Part shown: piece after piece, positions 17,893 through 26,005 of the stretch | Numbering within the stretch: position 1 is the stretch's first letter | Layout: each line of letters starts with the position of its first letter | Source: an uncultured Planctomycetota bacterium | Lineage (GTDB): Bacteria; Planctomycetota; Planctomycetia; Pirellulales; Thermoguttaceae | NCBI GenBank assembly: GCA_902796885.1 | Contig: CADBQY010000078.1 | Span: 1 to 64,000 of the forward strand | DNA length: 64,000 nt | Reading direction: 5' to 3' | The notes under the pieces: generated by a model | The model's input: only the letters and a program-made list of their open reading frames with translations | Database searches by the model: none | What the model was told of the DNA's origin: nothing | Made by a program: the position numbers and the translations under genes

Positions 17893-19029
17893 ATGATCAG
17901 TCGGAGAAGTTTTTTGCGGTCGGGCGCCGCGATACTGACGGCGGGCGCGTGGCAGATTTTGCCGCGCCGATGTCGGGCGAACGCCCCGGCGCTCAGGCTT
18001 TCGTGGTATCCCTACGAGCTAAAACTTCGGCACATGTTCGGCGTAGCCGGCAGTTCGCGCACGACGACCCAGGGGGTTCAGGTGACGCTCGAATACGAAG
18101 GGGTGACCGGCTACGGCGAGGCGTCGATGCCCCCCTATCTGGGGGAATCGGCGGCGTCGGTGCAGGAGTTCCTCGGCCGGATCGACCTCGCCCCTTTCCG
18201 CGACCCGTTCGAAACGGAAGAGATTCTTGACTACGTCGATCGGATCGCCGAAAATAACGCCGCCGCCAAAGCCGCTGTCGATATCGCGCTTCACGATCTG
18301 GTCGGGAAACTGATCGGCCGCCCGTGGTACAAGATTTGGGGATATTCCGCCGAAAAGACGCCGACGACTTTCTATACCATTGGGATCGACGCTCCCGAAA
18401 AGGTCGCCGAGAAGACGAAAGAGGCGCCGGCGTTTCCGATCCTGAAAGTGAAACTGGGGCGAACGCCGAAAGAGGACAGGGAAATGATCGAGGCGGTCCG
18501 TTCGGTGACCGACCGCGCGATCGCCGTCGACGCGAACCAGGGATGGACCGAAAAGACGGCGGCGCTCGATATGATCGAGTGGCTTGCCGAAAAAGGGTGC
18601 GTCCTGGTCGAACAGCCGATGTCGAAACATCGGCCCGACGATATCGCTTGGATTACCGCCCGCAGTCCCCTGCCGGTGATGGCCGACGAGTCGCTCCAGC
18701 GTCTCTGGGATATTCCGGCCCTTTCGGGGGTCTTTTCGGGGATCAACATCAAACTGATGAAGTGTACCGGAATGCGCGAGGCGAAAAAGATGATCGACGC
18801 CGCGAGGACCCTGGGGATGAAGGTGATGATCGGTTGTATGACCGAGACTTCCTGCGCCATTTCGGCGGCGGCGCAGCTTTCCCCCGCGGTCGATTGGGCC
18901 GACCTGGACGGAAATCTTCTGATTGCCAACGATCTTTTCGACGGGGTCGGGGTTTCGGAAACGGGGAAAATTCTTCTTTCGGATCGGCCGGGGATCGGCG
19001 TGATTCCGAAAACGGACGGCCGTGAATGA
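17893..19029 (+). CDS. Tat-exported dipeptide epimerase (enolase superfamily)
   Basis: 378 aa. A Tat signal (SRRSFLRSGAAIL) at residues 3-15 indicates export of the folded enzyme. The enolase-superfamily sites are present in order: KVKLG (catalytic Lys pair), VDANQGW (metal Asp), VEQPM (metal Glu), ADESL (metal Asp) and NIKLMK (second catalytic Lys). This pattern fits muconate-lactonising-subgroup L-Ala-D/L-Glu epimerases, used in murein peptide recycling, though other dipeptides are possible. Export is unusual for a peptide-recycling enzyme and suggests action on peptides in the periplasm. The start follows GAGGTG. Confidence 0.85.
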   Translation: MISRRSFLRSGAAILTAGAWQILPRRCRANAPALRLSWYPYELKLRHMFGVAGSSRTTTQGVQVTLEYEGVTGYGEASMPPYLGESAASVQEFLGRIDLAPFRDPFETEEILDYVDRIAENNAAAKAAVDIALHDLVGKLIGRPWYKIWGYSAEKTPTTFYTIGIDAPEKVAEKTKEAPAFPILKVKLGRTPKEDREMIEAVRSVTDRAIAVDANQGWTEKTAALDMIEWLAEKGCVLVEQPMSKHRPDDIAWITARSPLPVMADESLQRLWDIPALSGVFSGINIKLMKCTGMREAKKMIDAARTLGMKVMIGCMTETSCAISAAAQLSPAVDWADLDGNLLIANDLFDGVGVSETGKILLSDRPGIGVIPKTDGRE

Positions 19030-19117
19030 CGCGCGCTCAACGGATTCCGTGTGTTCGGAGGATTTGGCGGAGCGGGGGAATCGGAAAAAATTTTTTTAGG
19101 GGAGACTAAATCCCCTC

Positions 19118-19146
19118 TTGACAGGTATTAAGTTTGGAAGTATATT
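19118..19146 (+). promoter_or_regulatory. dtxR promoter
   Basis: Near-consensus: -35 TTGACA (19118-19123), 17-bp spacer, -10 TATATT (19141-19146). The expected start is ~19153, inside the operator. Confidence 0.85.
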
Positions 19147-19167
19147 TTAGCCGAACCTAAAGTTTGG
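19145..19167 (+). promoter_or_regulatory. Candidate DtxR/iron-box operator, dtxR copy
   Basis: Contains the dyad TTTAGCCGAACCTAAA (19146-19161), overlapping the -10 box and transcription start. The 23-bp element matches the one upstream of feoB (20067-20089) at TTTTAG, C, CCTAAA and TTTG. The position predicts metal-dependent autorepression. The match to DtxR-family operators is by dyad shape and by the adjacent regulator gene. Confidence 0.7.
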
Positions 19168-19180
19168 CCGGGAGTTTTCT

Positions 19181-19738
19181 ATGGGTCAATCTCAGACAAA
19201 CCGCCTTTCCGACAGTCTTGAAGATTATTTGGAGGCGATTTATCGGATTATTCTTGAACGGGGACAGGTCAAGCCGAAGGACATTACGAAGGCGATGCGT
19301 GTGGCGGGGGCTTCCGTGACGGGAGCGCTTCGGACGCTGGCCGAAAAAGGCTTGATTCGTTACGCTCCCTACGACGAAATCTCGCTGACGCCGTCGGGGC
19401 TTTCGATCGCTCAAGACGTTTTCAGCCGCCATAAACGCCTTAAAGCTTTCCTGAAAAACATGCTTGATGTACCCGAGCAGGAAGCCGACGAGACGGCCTG
19501 CAAAATGGAGCATGTCATTTCGTCCGAAACGCTCGGTAAGTTGGTTCGTTTTGCCGAGTTTATCGAGTCGTGTCCTCGCGGCGGCCGTCTTTGGATCTCC
19601 GGGTTCGAACACCAGTGCGATCCGAAACATGCCCTTGACCGGTGCCGGGATTGCGTTTCGCTGGCGCTCCGTCGGATCGACCAAGAGCTGGAGGGTGCGT
19701 CGGAAGGCGCGAAATCACGAAGGAAAAACGAATCATGA
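19181..19738 (+). CDS. DtxR-family metal-dependent transcriptional repressor
   Basis: 185 aa. The N-terminal winged helix (DSLEDYLEAIYRII ... ASVTGALRTLAEKGLI, residues ~10-60) is followed by the metal-binding and dimerisation domain (HKRLKAFLKN, ADETACKMEHVISSETLGKL, residues ~85-130) with its Cys, Glu and His ligands. There is no C-terminal SH3/FeoA-like domain. The tail GFEHQCDPKHALDRCRDC is Cys-rich and may bind metal. It directly precedes feoA (64-bp gap), so the ligand is most likely Fe(II), though Mn(II) is the usual alternative in this family. Confidence 0.92.
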   Translation: MGQSQTNRLSDSLEDYLEAIYRIILERGQVKPKDITKAMRVAGASVTGALRTLAEKGLIRYAPYDEISLTPSGLSIAQDVFSRHKRLKAFLKNMLDVPEQEADETACKMEHVISSETLGKLVRFAEFIESCPRGGRLWISGFEHQCDPKHALDRCRDCVSLALRRIDQELEGASEGAKSRRKNES

Positions 19739-19802
19739 CGCCGCCTGTCGGCCGCGCGTCCGATTGAGCCGGCGGTTTACCCGTAATTTAGTGGAGAAGA
19801 CG

Positions 19803-20018
19803 ATGCTTTTGTCAAACGTTCCAAACGGAAAATTTGTGGTCATTGACAACATCAAGCTGGGCGAGGAATCGACGACGCGTCTTTCCTCCCTTGGTCTGGT
19901 TCCCGGGGCGCGGATTCGCGTTATCTACAACTCGACGCCGAAGACCTCGGTGGTCGAATGTCTCGGCGCGCGTCTGGCTCTCGGCCGCGGGATCCCCAAT
20001 TTTGTGGAAGTGCACTGA
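19803..20018 (+). CDS. feoA: FeoA-domain protein
   Basis: 71 aa, a single FeoA/SH3-like domain (KLGEESTTRLSSLGLVPGARIRVI ... VECLGARLALGRGIPNFVEV). FeoA supports Fe(II) uptake by FeoB at the cytoplasmic face. The start is ATG 19803 behind GGAGAAG; the longer in-frame reading upstream overlaps dtxR and is not credible. A terminator follows directly, so feoA is probably transcribed with dtxR rather than with feoB. Confidence 0.93.
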   Translation: MLLSNVPNGKFVVIDNIKLGEESTTRLSSLGLVPGARIRVIYNSTPKTSVVECLGARLALGRGIPNFVEVH

Positions 20019-20025
20019 ATTCTTC

Positions 20026-20058
20026 AAAAAGAAGGCTATTTTAACAGCCTTTTTTTTG
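20026..20058 (+). terminator. Intrinsic terminator between feoA and feoB
   Basis: Stem AAGGCT/AGCCTT (20032-20037 with 20046-20051), extended by A:T pairs with a GU wobble, followed by eight T. It separates feoA from the feoB operator. Confidence 0.75.
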
Positions 20059-20089
20059 AGCCTAAATTTTAGGCTTGCCTAAACTTTGT
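20059..20089 (+). promoter_or_regulatory. Double iron-box operator upstream of feoB
   Basis: Two overlapping perfect dyads: AGCCTAAATTTTAGGCT (20059-20075, 8-bp arms) and TTTAGGCTTGCCTAAA (20068-20083, 7-bp arms). The second matches the dtxR operator. A weak promoter may overlap it (TTGAGC at 20056, TAAACT at 20080), consistent with steric repression. Confidence 0.75.
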
Positions 20090-20154
20090 CTTGCCGTGCG
20101 TAAAGGCGAGTGCGTTTATCTGCAGAGGGTTTTGATTTAGATTCGAGGTCATTA

Positions 20155-22542
20155 GTGTCTGAACCGGTAAAAAAAATTAAGGTGGCGCTGGCGGGAAACC
20201 CGAACAGCGGGAAGTCGACGATTTTCAACTATTTGACCGGCGCGAAACAGTCGATCGGTAACTTTCCCGGCGTGACCGTCGAACGCTATGAAGGTCAGAC
20301 CCAATGCGACGGGGTCAAGGTGGACGTCATTGACCTGCCGGGTCTTTACAGTATCACATCGAAGACGGACGAGGAGAAAGTCGCGGGAGACTATCTTCGG
20401 AACGAGCCGTACGACGTGATCGTCGATATCGTCGACGCGTCGAATCTGGAACGGAACCTCTATCTAACCTACCAGCTCAAAGAGCTGAACCGCCCGACGC
20501 TGGTCGTACTGAACATGGTTGACGTGGCGCGCCGACGCGGCATCGAGATCGATACCGAAAAGTTGAGCGAGGCGCTCGGTATGCCGATCATCGAGACCGT
20601 CGGAAGCAAGGCGGTCGGCATCAAGGAAGTTTTAAAAAAGATGACGGAACTCGGCGTCGAAGGACGCCGCCGACCGCAGCCCGCGCCCGCCGCTTCCCAG
20701 GAGGGGGCGCAGGAAGAACTTGTTTCGAACGAAGATGTCGACTGCGCCGCCTGTGCCTGTCCCGGTTGTTCGAAGGGGTGCGCCAGGGTCGTCGCGCTCG
20801 ATATGGCCCGCTATAAGGAAATCAGCCAGGTCTGTAGCCGCGCGGTGCGGAACGTTTCCCCGTCGGGACAGACCTTCTCGGACCGCGTCGACGCGATTCT
20901 GACAAACCGTTTCATCGGAATTCCGATCTTTCTTGCGGCGATGTATTTCGTCTTCTGGCTGACGTTTACCGTCGGCGCCTATCCGATGGACTGGATCGAC
21001 GCCGGTTTCGGCTGGCTTGGCGACAAGATCGCCGGATTCTGGCCGGAGGGTTCCGAATCGTTCCTGAAATCGCTCATTCTCGACGGGATCATCGGAGGGG
21101 TCGGCGGCGTGATCGTCTTCCTGCCGAACATCGTCATCCTCTTTTTGGCGATCTCTTTCCTTGAAGATTCCGGTTATCTGGCGCGCGCCGCCCTTTTATG
21201 CGACCGGTGGATGAGCAAGCTCGGTCTTCCGGGACGGAGCATCGTTCCGTTCCTCGTCGGGTTCGGCTGCACGATTCCCGCGCTGATGGCGACGCGTATG
21301 CTGAACAACCGCAAAGAACGTCTGGTGACGCTGATGGTTTTGCCGCTTTTTAGCTGCGGCGCGCGTTTTCCGATTTACGCGCTTTTGATTCCCGCGTTCT
21401 TCGCCGAAAAGTGGCGGGCTCCCGTCCTTTGGATCGTCTATCTGGTCGGCATCGTTCTGGCGGTTGTGCTGGCTCGGATTTTGAGTCTTCTTTTGTGGAA
21501 GAAGGGGGAAGAAAACCCGTTTATCATCGAACTTCCTCCGTATCACCTTCCGACGTTCCGCACGGTCGGGATGAAAACTTGGGAACGTTCGCTCGGCTAC
21601 CTGAAAAAGGCCGGAACGGTGATCCTGGGCGCTTCGGTTTTGATTTGGTTCCTGACCACCTATCCGAAAGCGACTTCGGACGTCCACGACGAAATCAACG
21701 CTCGCCGCGACAGCGTCGCCGCCGCGCTTGAAGAGTTCCCCGAAGGGGATAACGCTCAGGTGGTCGGCGCGCTGAAGGCAAAAATCGGGGAGCTGGAACT
21801 GACCGATCTTGAAAAAGAGGAGCTGAACGAAGCGCTCGACGCGGCGGCGGAAAAAGTCGTCAACGTCGACGAACTGAAAGAAAAAATCGCCGCGCTCGCC
21901 ATGGCCGAAAGTGAGCGGGCCGCTGTCGTCGGCGCGCTCGACGGCGCTCTTGCCGAGGCTGAGGCCGAAGAGCCTGAACTCGCCGCCGGAGACGTCGCGG
22001 GACTTATCGAAGAACTTGAAGTCGCCGACGAGAGCGTCAAAGAAAAACTGGGGGGCTTGGTTGAAGAAACCGCCGCCGACCCGACCCTTGCGGCTGATGG
22101 GCTGGAAGAACAGCTTGGGGTGGTGTTTGATCGCGAGGAAAGTCAAGCAGACCTTGAAGCGAGTTTTGCCGGTCATATCGGCCGAGGGCTTGAACCGATC
22201 CTCAAACCCATGGGGTTTGACTGGAAAATCGGGACATCCCTGGTCGGGGCGGTGGCGGCCAAAGAGGTTTTCGTCGCGTCGATGGGGATCGTTTACTCGG
22301 TCGGCGGCGAAGAAGGCGACGAGGAGAGGCTTGGCGAAGTCCTTCAAAGTCAGTATACTTGGCTCACGGCGTTCTGTATCATGATCTTCGCGCTGATCGC
22401 GACTCCGTGCGCGGCGTCGCTGGCGGTGATGGCCAAAGAATCCGGGTCTTGGAAATTGGCCTGGACCCAGTGGATCGGTCTGACTGTGATCGCGTGGATT
22501 GTCACGACCCTGATTTACCAGATCGGGAAATATTGGCTGTAA
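20155..22542 (+). CDS. feoB: Ferrous iron transporter FeoB with unusual insertion
   Basis: 795 aa from GTG 20155 (GAGG upstream); a 5' GTG at 20110 would add 15 residues without similarity. The N-terminal GTPase has G1 GNPNSGKST, G2 NFPGVTVE, G3 DLPG and G4 NMVD. A cysteine cluster (DCAACACPGCSKGC, about residues 195-208) lies in the linker after the G domain. The membrane part has both Gate motifs (VGFGCTIPALMATR, PLFSCGARFPIYALL). Between ~505 and 670, after a membrane helix, is a long Glu/Ala-rich, probably helical insertion where most FeoBs have a few dozen residues. It imports Fe(II) across the inner membrane. Confidence 0.95.
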   Translation: MSEPVKKIKVALAGNPNSGKSTIFNYLTGAKQSIGNFPGVTVERYEGQTQCDGVKVDVIDLPGLYSITSKTDEEKVAGDYLRNEPYDVIVDIVDASNLERNLYLTYQLKELNRPTLVVLNMVDVARRRGIEIDTEKLSEALGMPIIETVGSKAVGIKEVLKKMTELGVEGRRRPQPAPAASQEGAQEELVSNEDVDCAACACPGCSKGCARVVALDMARYKEISQVCSRAVRNVSPSGQTFSDRVDAILTNRFIGIPIFLAAMYFVFWLTFTVGAYPMDWIDAGFGWLGDKIAGFWPEGSESFLKSLILDGIIGGVGGVIVFLPNIVILFLAISFLEDSGYLARAALLCDRWMSKLGLPGRSIVPFLVGFGCTIPALMATRMLNNRKERLVTLMVLPLFSCGARFPIYALLIPAFFAEKWRAPVLWIVYLVGIVLAVVLARILSLLLWKKGEENPFIIELPPYHLPTFRTVGMKTWERSLGYLKKAGTVILGASVLIWFLTTYPKATSDVHDEINARRDSVAAALEEFPEGDNAQVVGALKAKIGELELTDLEKEELNEALDAAAEKVVNVDELKEKIAALAMAESERAAVVGALDGALAEAEAEEPELAAGDVAGLIEELEVADESVKEKLGGLVEETAADPTLAADGLEEQLGVVFDREESQADLEASFAGHIGRGLEPILKPMGFDWKIGTSLVGAVAAKEVFVASMGIVYSVGGEEGDEERLGEVLQSQYTWLTAFCIMIFALIATPCAASLAVMAKESGSWKLAWTQWIGLTVIAWIVTTLIYQIGKYWL

Positions 22543-22586
22543 GAGCCGGTTTCTTCCGGTTCGTACACCGGAATTCGCATAACGTT

Positions 22587-22634
22587 GTTGGCGCTTCCCT
22601 TTCGGTCGGAAAGGGGAGCGTCAACAATTTTTTA
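22587..22634 (+). terminator. Intrinsic terminator of feoB
   Basis: A 17-bp stem with two wobbles (22587-22603 with 22609-22625), followed by AATTTTTTA. Sits 44 bp after the feoB stop. Confidence 0.75.
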
Positions 22635-22668
22635 GGGAGTGTCGCGTCACTTTTTTCGGAGGCTTAAA

Positions 22669-23541
22669 ATGAAACGATTTTTTAGCGTCTTCTTCCTGGC
22701 GGTGATTTTGGGCGTTTCGGCGGTCTCGACGGCCGAGGAACTAAAGGTTCTGATGATCGGCAACAGCTTTACGAAGTCGCTCGTCGGGATGCTGGAACCG
22801 GTCGTCGCGTCGGTTCCGGATTGCGGGATCGTTCTCGAAAGCGTGTATATCGGCGGCTGTTCGATGGAACGGCACTGGAATAACATCGTCGCCGAAGAGG
22901 CGAATCGGGACGATCGTTATTTTCCCGACTTCACGTATCGCGAAAAGCTGGAGAGCCGCGATTGGGACTACGTTTCGATTCATCAGCAGAGCGGCCTGAG
23001 TCGAATCCCCGAATCTTTCTGGCCGTGGGCCGAGAATCTGACGGACTACATTCACCGATACGCGCCGAGCGCCGAGGTGATTTTGCAGCAGACCTGGTCG
23101 TACCGGCCCGACGATACTCGGCTGGCGGAATGGAATCTGACCCAGGACGAAATGGACGAGAAGCTTTTTGAAGCTTACCGTCAGGCGTCCGAAAAACTCA
23201 ATCTGCGCGTCATTCCGGTCGGACTGGCGGTGAAACTCGCCCGCGCCGAGCAGCCGGGCGGATACAAAGCGTTCGATCCGGCCGACTATACCTATCCCGA
23301 TCTTCCGTCGCTCGACAAATTCTTCATCGGGAAAGTGAAATGGTCCGACGACCGTACCAGAATTGAAGGGGACTCGTACCATCTGAACCTGCGCGGGCGC
23401 TATCTGCAGGCGTGCGTCTGGTTCGCGTTCCTCTACGGCCGGAGCGCCGAAGAGATTCGCTACGTGCCGGACGGAATCAGCGAAGAGGACGCCGTTTTTA
23501 TGCGGAAAATCGCCGATAAGGCGCTGCGCGAGTACCGCTAA
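22669..23541 (+). CDS. Secreted DUF4886 (SGNH-hydrolase-like) protein
   Basis: 290 aa. Signal peptide MKRFFSVFFLAVILGVSAVSTA, then KVLMIGNSFTKSL, an SGNH-like first block with the candidate Ser in GNSF. YVSIHQQSG corresponds to a later block, and the C-terminal SYHLNLRGRYLQ supplies a possible catalytic Asp/His region. DUF4886 proteins are predicted esterases or deacetylases acting on carbohydrates, but the substrate is not known. ATG 22669 is preceded by GGAGG; an upstream in-frame ATG at 22639 is less likely. Confidence 0.8.
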   Translation: MKRFFSVFFLAVILGVSAVSTAEELKVLMIGNSFTKSLVGMLEPVVASVPDCGIVLESVYIGGCSMERHWNNIVAEEANRDDRYFPDFTYREKLESRDWDYVSIHQQSGLSRIPESFWPWAENLTDYIHRYAPSAEVILQQTWSYRPDDTRLAEWNLTQDEMDEKLFEAYRQASEKLNLRVIPVGLAVKLARAEQPGGYKAFDPADYTYPDLPSLDKFFIGKVKWSDDRTRIEGDSYHLNLRGRYLQACVWFAFLYGRSAEEIRYVPDGISEEDAVFMRKIADKALREYR

Positions 23542-23547
23542 ACCCCC

Positions 23548-23575
23548 TTGCCGAAATTTGAAACGGGGGTATAAT
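23548..23575 (+). promoter_or_regulatory. Promoter for the small basic protein
   Basis: -35 TTGCCG (23548-23553), 16-bp spacer, -10 TATAAT (23570-23575). It is ~65 nt upstream of the small ORF and just after the DUF4886 stop. Confidence 0.65.
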
Positions 23576-23643
23576 GATCGAAATCTTTGTTTTGTAAGAG
23601 ATTTACCGTAAACAGTACCCAAGAGATTTCGGAGAGTTATACC

Positions 23644-23742
23644 ATGTCGAAACCCGGACGTACGCTCAAAAAAGCGAATCACGGTAAACGGCCCGCCAAC
23701 GCCAAAGCCCGCAAAGCGAAGCGGCACGCGGTCAAGACCTGA
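23644..23742 (+). CDS. Very small, highly basic protein, possibly ribosome-associated
   Basis: 32 aa, about one third Lys or Arg (motifs KKANHGKRPANAKARKAKR). It has its own promoter, a GGAGA ribosome binding site, and a terminator directly downstream, so it forms a complete tiny transcription unit. Composition and size resemble small ribosomal proteins such as bTHX, but no family signature is recognised. DNA or RNA binding is the obvious inference from charge. The alternative is a non-coding RNA that happens to contain an ORF. Confidence 0.6.
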   Translation: MSKPGRTLKKANHGKRPANAKARKAKRHAVKT

Positions 23743-23780
23743 GTTTCGCCCTTCCTTTGAGGAAGGTCGTCCTGTCATAA

Positions 23781-23834
23781 AAGAGGAGTGATCGTTTCCT
23801 TTCTTTTCAGGGAAAGAAAACGATGACTCTTTTT
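23781..23834 (+). terminator. Intrinsic terminator after the small basic protein
   Basis: An extended, slightly interrupted stem (23781-23803 with 23812-23834) whose 3' side ends in a run of T. Confidence 0.7.
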
Positions 23835-23889
23835 TTATGCTGTCGGAAGTTAAGTGATTTTTCTTTCACCCTTTACCCGAGACCGCCGT

Positions 23890-24396
23890 ATGGTTAAAAA
23901 AGAACTTCTGGTTTCACCCGAGTTGTACGACTTAGAAAAGCCGATCGCCCGGCTGGAAGAGATCGAAAAGTATAATCCCCAGCGTTTCGAGATGGAGCAG
24001 CTCACGGCCATCGTCTACGAGAACGCCGAAGATTTTACCTGCGTCGGCTACAAAGATATGACCGACGGGGAGTTTTGGGTTCGCGGCCATATTCCGGGAA
24101 ACCCAATTCTGCCCGGTGTCATCATCTGCGAGGCGGCGGCGCAGCTGGCGAGTTATCTTTCGGGGAAACTCGAGCTTGCCGAGGGGGCGATGATGGGGTT
24201 CGCCGGGCTCGACGAGGTAAAATTCCGCGGTTTGATCCGTCCGGGGGACCGCCTGGTGATTCAGGCGAAGATGATCAAAATGCGCAAGTTCCTGATCACG
24301 GCGCGGTTTATGGCGCTGGTCGGCGACGATATCGTGGCCGAAGGGATCATCAAGGGATTCCCCCTTTCGAAAGAACTTCTCGAAGGCCAGGCGTAG
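23890..24396 (+). CDS. FabZ-like 3-hydroxyacyl-ACP dehydratase
   Basis: 168 aa hot-dog-fold protein. GHIPGNPILPGVIICEAAAQLA (about residues 61-82) contains the FabZ catalytic His and Glu. It dehydrates 3-hydroxyacyl-ACP in fatty-acid elongation. A ~45-residue N-terminal extension (VSPELYDLEKPIARLEEIEKYNPQRF) is longer than in FabZ of E. coli and is common in planctomycetal homologues. ATG 23890 is preferred over an upstream GTG at 23854, but ribosome binding sites are weak at both. It lies 17 bp before trmB. Confidence 0.85.
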   Translation: MVKKELLVSPELYDLEKPIARLEEIEKYNPQRFEMEQLTAIVYENAEDFTCVGYKDMTDGEFWVRGHIPGNPILPGVIICEAAAQLASYLSGKLELAEGAMMGFAGLDEVKFRGLIRPGDRLVIQAKMIKMRKFLITARFMALVGDDIVAEGIIKGFPLSKELLEGQA

Positions 24397-24413
24397 AAGG
24401 GGAACGATCGGCG

Positions 24414-25169
24414 ATGGGGCGGCGCAGTTTTGCCAAGATTATCGGTCATTTAGATCTCTCGGATCGGATCAGGAAAGGGGACGAGATTCCCCGCCCGTGG
24501 AATCCCGCGCTTCTTTTCGGGCGGGATGCGCCGATCGAGTTCGAGATCGGGTCGGGGAAAGGGATGTTTCTGGCCAACGCCGCCGCCGCTCAGCCGCGTC
24601 ACGATTTCATCGGCGTCGAGGTCGCCTATCGTTACGCGCTGATGGCCGCCGCCGGCCTGGCCAAGGCGAACATTTCCAATGCGGTCATGCTTTGCGCCGA
24701 CGCCGCGGCGCTTCTGGCCGACTGGATTCCTTCCGCGTCGCTTGCCGCCGTCCATATCTATTTTCCCGACCCCTGGTGGAAGAAGTCGCACCGGAAACGG
24801 CGGATTGTCCGCGCCGACGTCGTGAAGATGATCGAAGACCGTCTGATTCCGGGGGGAAAACTCTGGCTGCGGACCGACGTCGAAGAATATTTCCACGAAT
24901 CGCTCCGCGTGATCGCTTCCGAAACGAGTCTTCTGGGACCGGAAGCCGATCCGCGTCTTCCCGCCGATCCAAAAGCTGTCGCCGAAGGGGATCATTTTCG
25001 TTCGGGGGAAAAAGAGAATCTTCCCTATTACGGCGAGAACGGAAATCAGAACCCGCCGGTACCCCGCGCGGGACGGGGGGATTTCCTTTCGCACTTCGAG
25101 CGGCGAACCCGGCTCAACGGTTTGCCGGTCTGGGGCGCCGTTTTCGAAAAACGTCCGTCGAACGAGTGA
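24414..25169 (+). CDS. trmB: tRNA (guanine-N7-)-methyltransferase
   Basis: 251 aa. It methylates G46 of tRNA using SAM. Visible motifs are FEIGSGKGMFLANAA (SAM site, residues ~43-57), FIGVEVAYRYAL and the diagnostic VHIYFPDPWWKKSHRKRR (substrate-recognition region). The late RTDVEEYFHESL block and a C-terminal FERR motif fit the family. The start at ATG 24414 gives a family-typical N-terminus; the frame is open further upstream but overlaps the fabZ-like gene. Confidence 0.93.
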   Translation: MGRRSFAKIIGHLDLSDRIRKGDEIPRPWNPALLFGRDAPIEFEIGSGKGMFLANAAAAQPRHDFIGVEVAYRYALMAAAGLAKANISNAVMLCADAAALLADWIPSASLAAVHIYFPDPWWKKSHRKRRIVRADVVKMIEDRLIPGGKLWLRTDVEEYFHESLRVIASETSLLGPEADPRLPADPKAVAEGDHFRSGEKENLPYYGENGNQNPPVPRAGRGDFLSHFERRTRLNGLPVWGAVFEKRPSNE

Positions 25170-25194
25170 GACGGAATCGTCAAATTGAAAAATG

Positions 25195-25227
25195 AAAAAG
25201 GGGTGCGAAAGATCGCACCCCTTTTTT
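25195..25227. terminator. Bidirectional terminator between trmB and a hypothetical gene
   Basis: A 14-bp perfect stem (25195-25208 with 25213-25226) with AAAAA on one side and TTTTTT on the other lies between convergent genes. Confidence 0.9.
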
Positions 25228-25251
25228 GTAGGCGTCCGGCAAAGCGTTTCG

Positions 25252-25752
25252 CTATTCGCCCTTTTTGGTGGTCATCGGGACGTCGGGGGCGTTCCCCAGC
25301 TGTGCTAAGACCTGCAGGAGCGAATTGAGATGAATGACGCGCGGACCGAACTTATCGACGAATTCGCCCAGGGCGAAATCGCCGTCTTGCAGAACGTCGT
25401 AGTTGACGTCGATTTCGTCGGAAAGGGAATCGATGAAATCGGTTTGAATCTGCGCGAGTTTTTCGGCGGCGTCTTTGCAGGCGCGCGCCAGACGCGGATT
25501 CGACTTTTTCCATTGCGCCAGTTCCATCGCCTTCTGTCGGCCGGCGGCGGTGAACTGATTGATCAATTCGGTTAAAAGCTCGTTCTGTCGGTTCTGCGCC
25601 GCCAGGGTACGATCCTGCAGCTGAACCGACTTGCGGGTGAGGGCGATCAGTTCGGCCAGGTCGTTTGTTCGGGGGATTGAAGAAGCAGACGTGTCAACCT
25701 GAGCATTGACCGGACGGACCGGAGTGCTGTCATTGAGAATGTATCTGGTCAT
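25252..25752 (-). CDS. Hypothetical protein, helical
   Basis: 166 aa, not recognised. No signal peptide or membrane helix. The middle (LAELIALTRKSVQLQDRTLAAQNRQNELLTE and following) looks like an amphipathic coiled coil. The stretch AMELAQWKKSNPRLARACKDAAEKLAQIQTDFIDSL is charged and helical. The codon pattern matches neighbouring genes. A perfect -10 hexamer TATAAT (25898-25893, minus strand) lies ~140 bp upstream without a good -35. It is a lone gene between two terminators. Confidence 0.7.
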   Translation of the reverse strand: MTRYILNDSTPVRPVNAQVDTSASSIPRTNDLAELIALTRKSVQLQDRTLAAQNRQNELLTELINQFTAAGRQKAMELAQWKKSNPRLARACKDAAEKLAQIQTDFIDSLSDEIDVNYDVLQDGDFALGEFVDKFGPRVIHLNSLLQVLAQLGNAPDVPMTTKKGE

Positions 25753-26005
25753 TGTTTTCCCTGCGCGCTTAAAGCCGCTTTATAGGATCGGAGAAGCGTT
25801 TATCGGAGCCTCTCCCACATACGTTCATTACGATCTTAAAAGAAGGGCGCAAACGGATCCGAACCGAGCCGCGCCCCGAACGCTTCCCTTTCATTATAAC
25901 CAAAACGGAGATTTTTACCCCCCTACTTATCGAGAATTTGGATAATTTTCATAGAATTTTTTAGAGGAAACCGCCGGTTTTCGGCGGAAGGGAACATTTC
26001 AAAAC

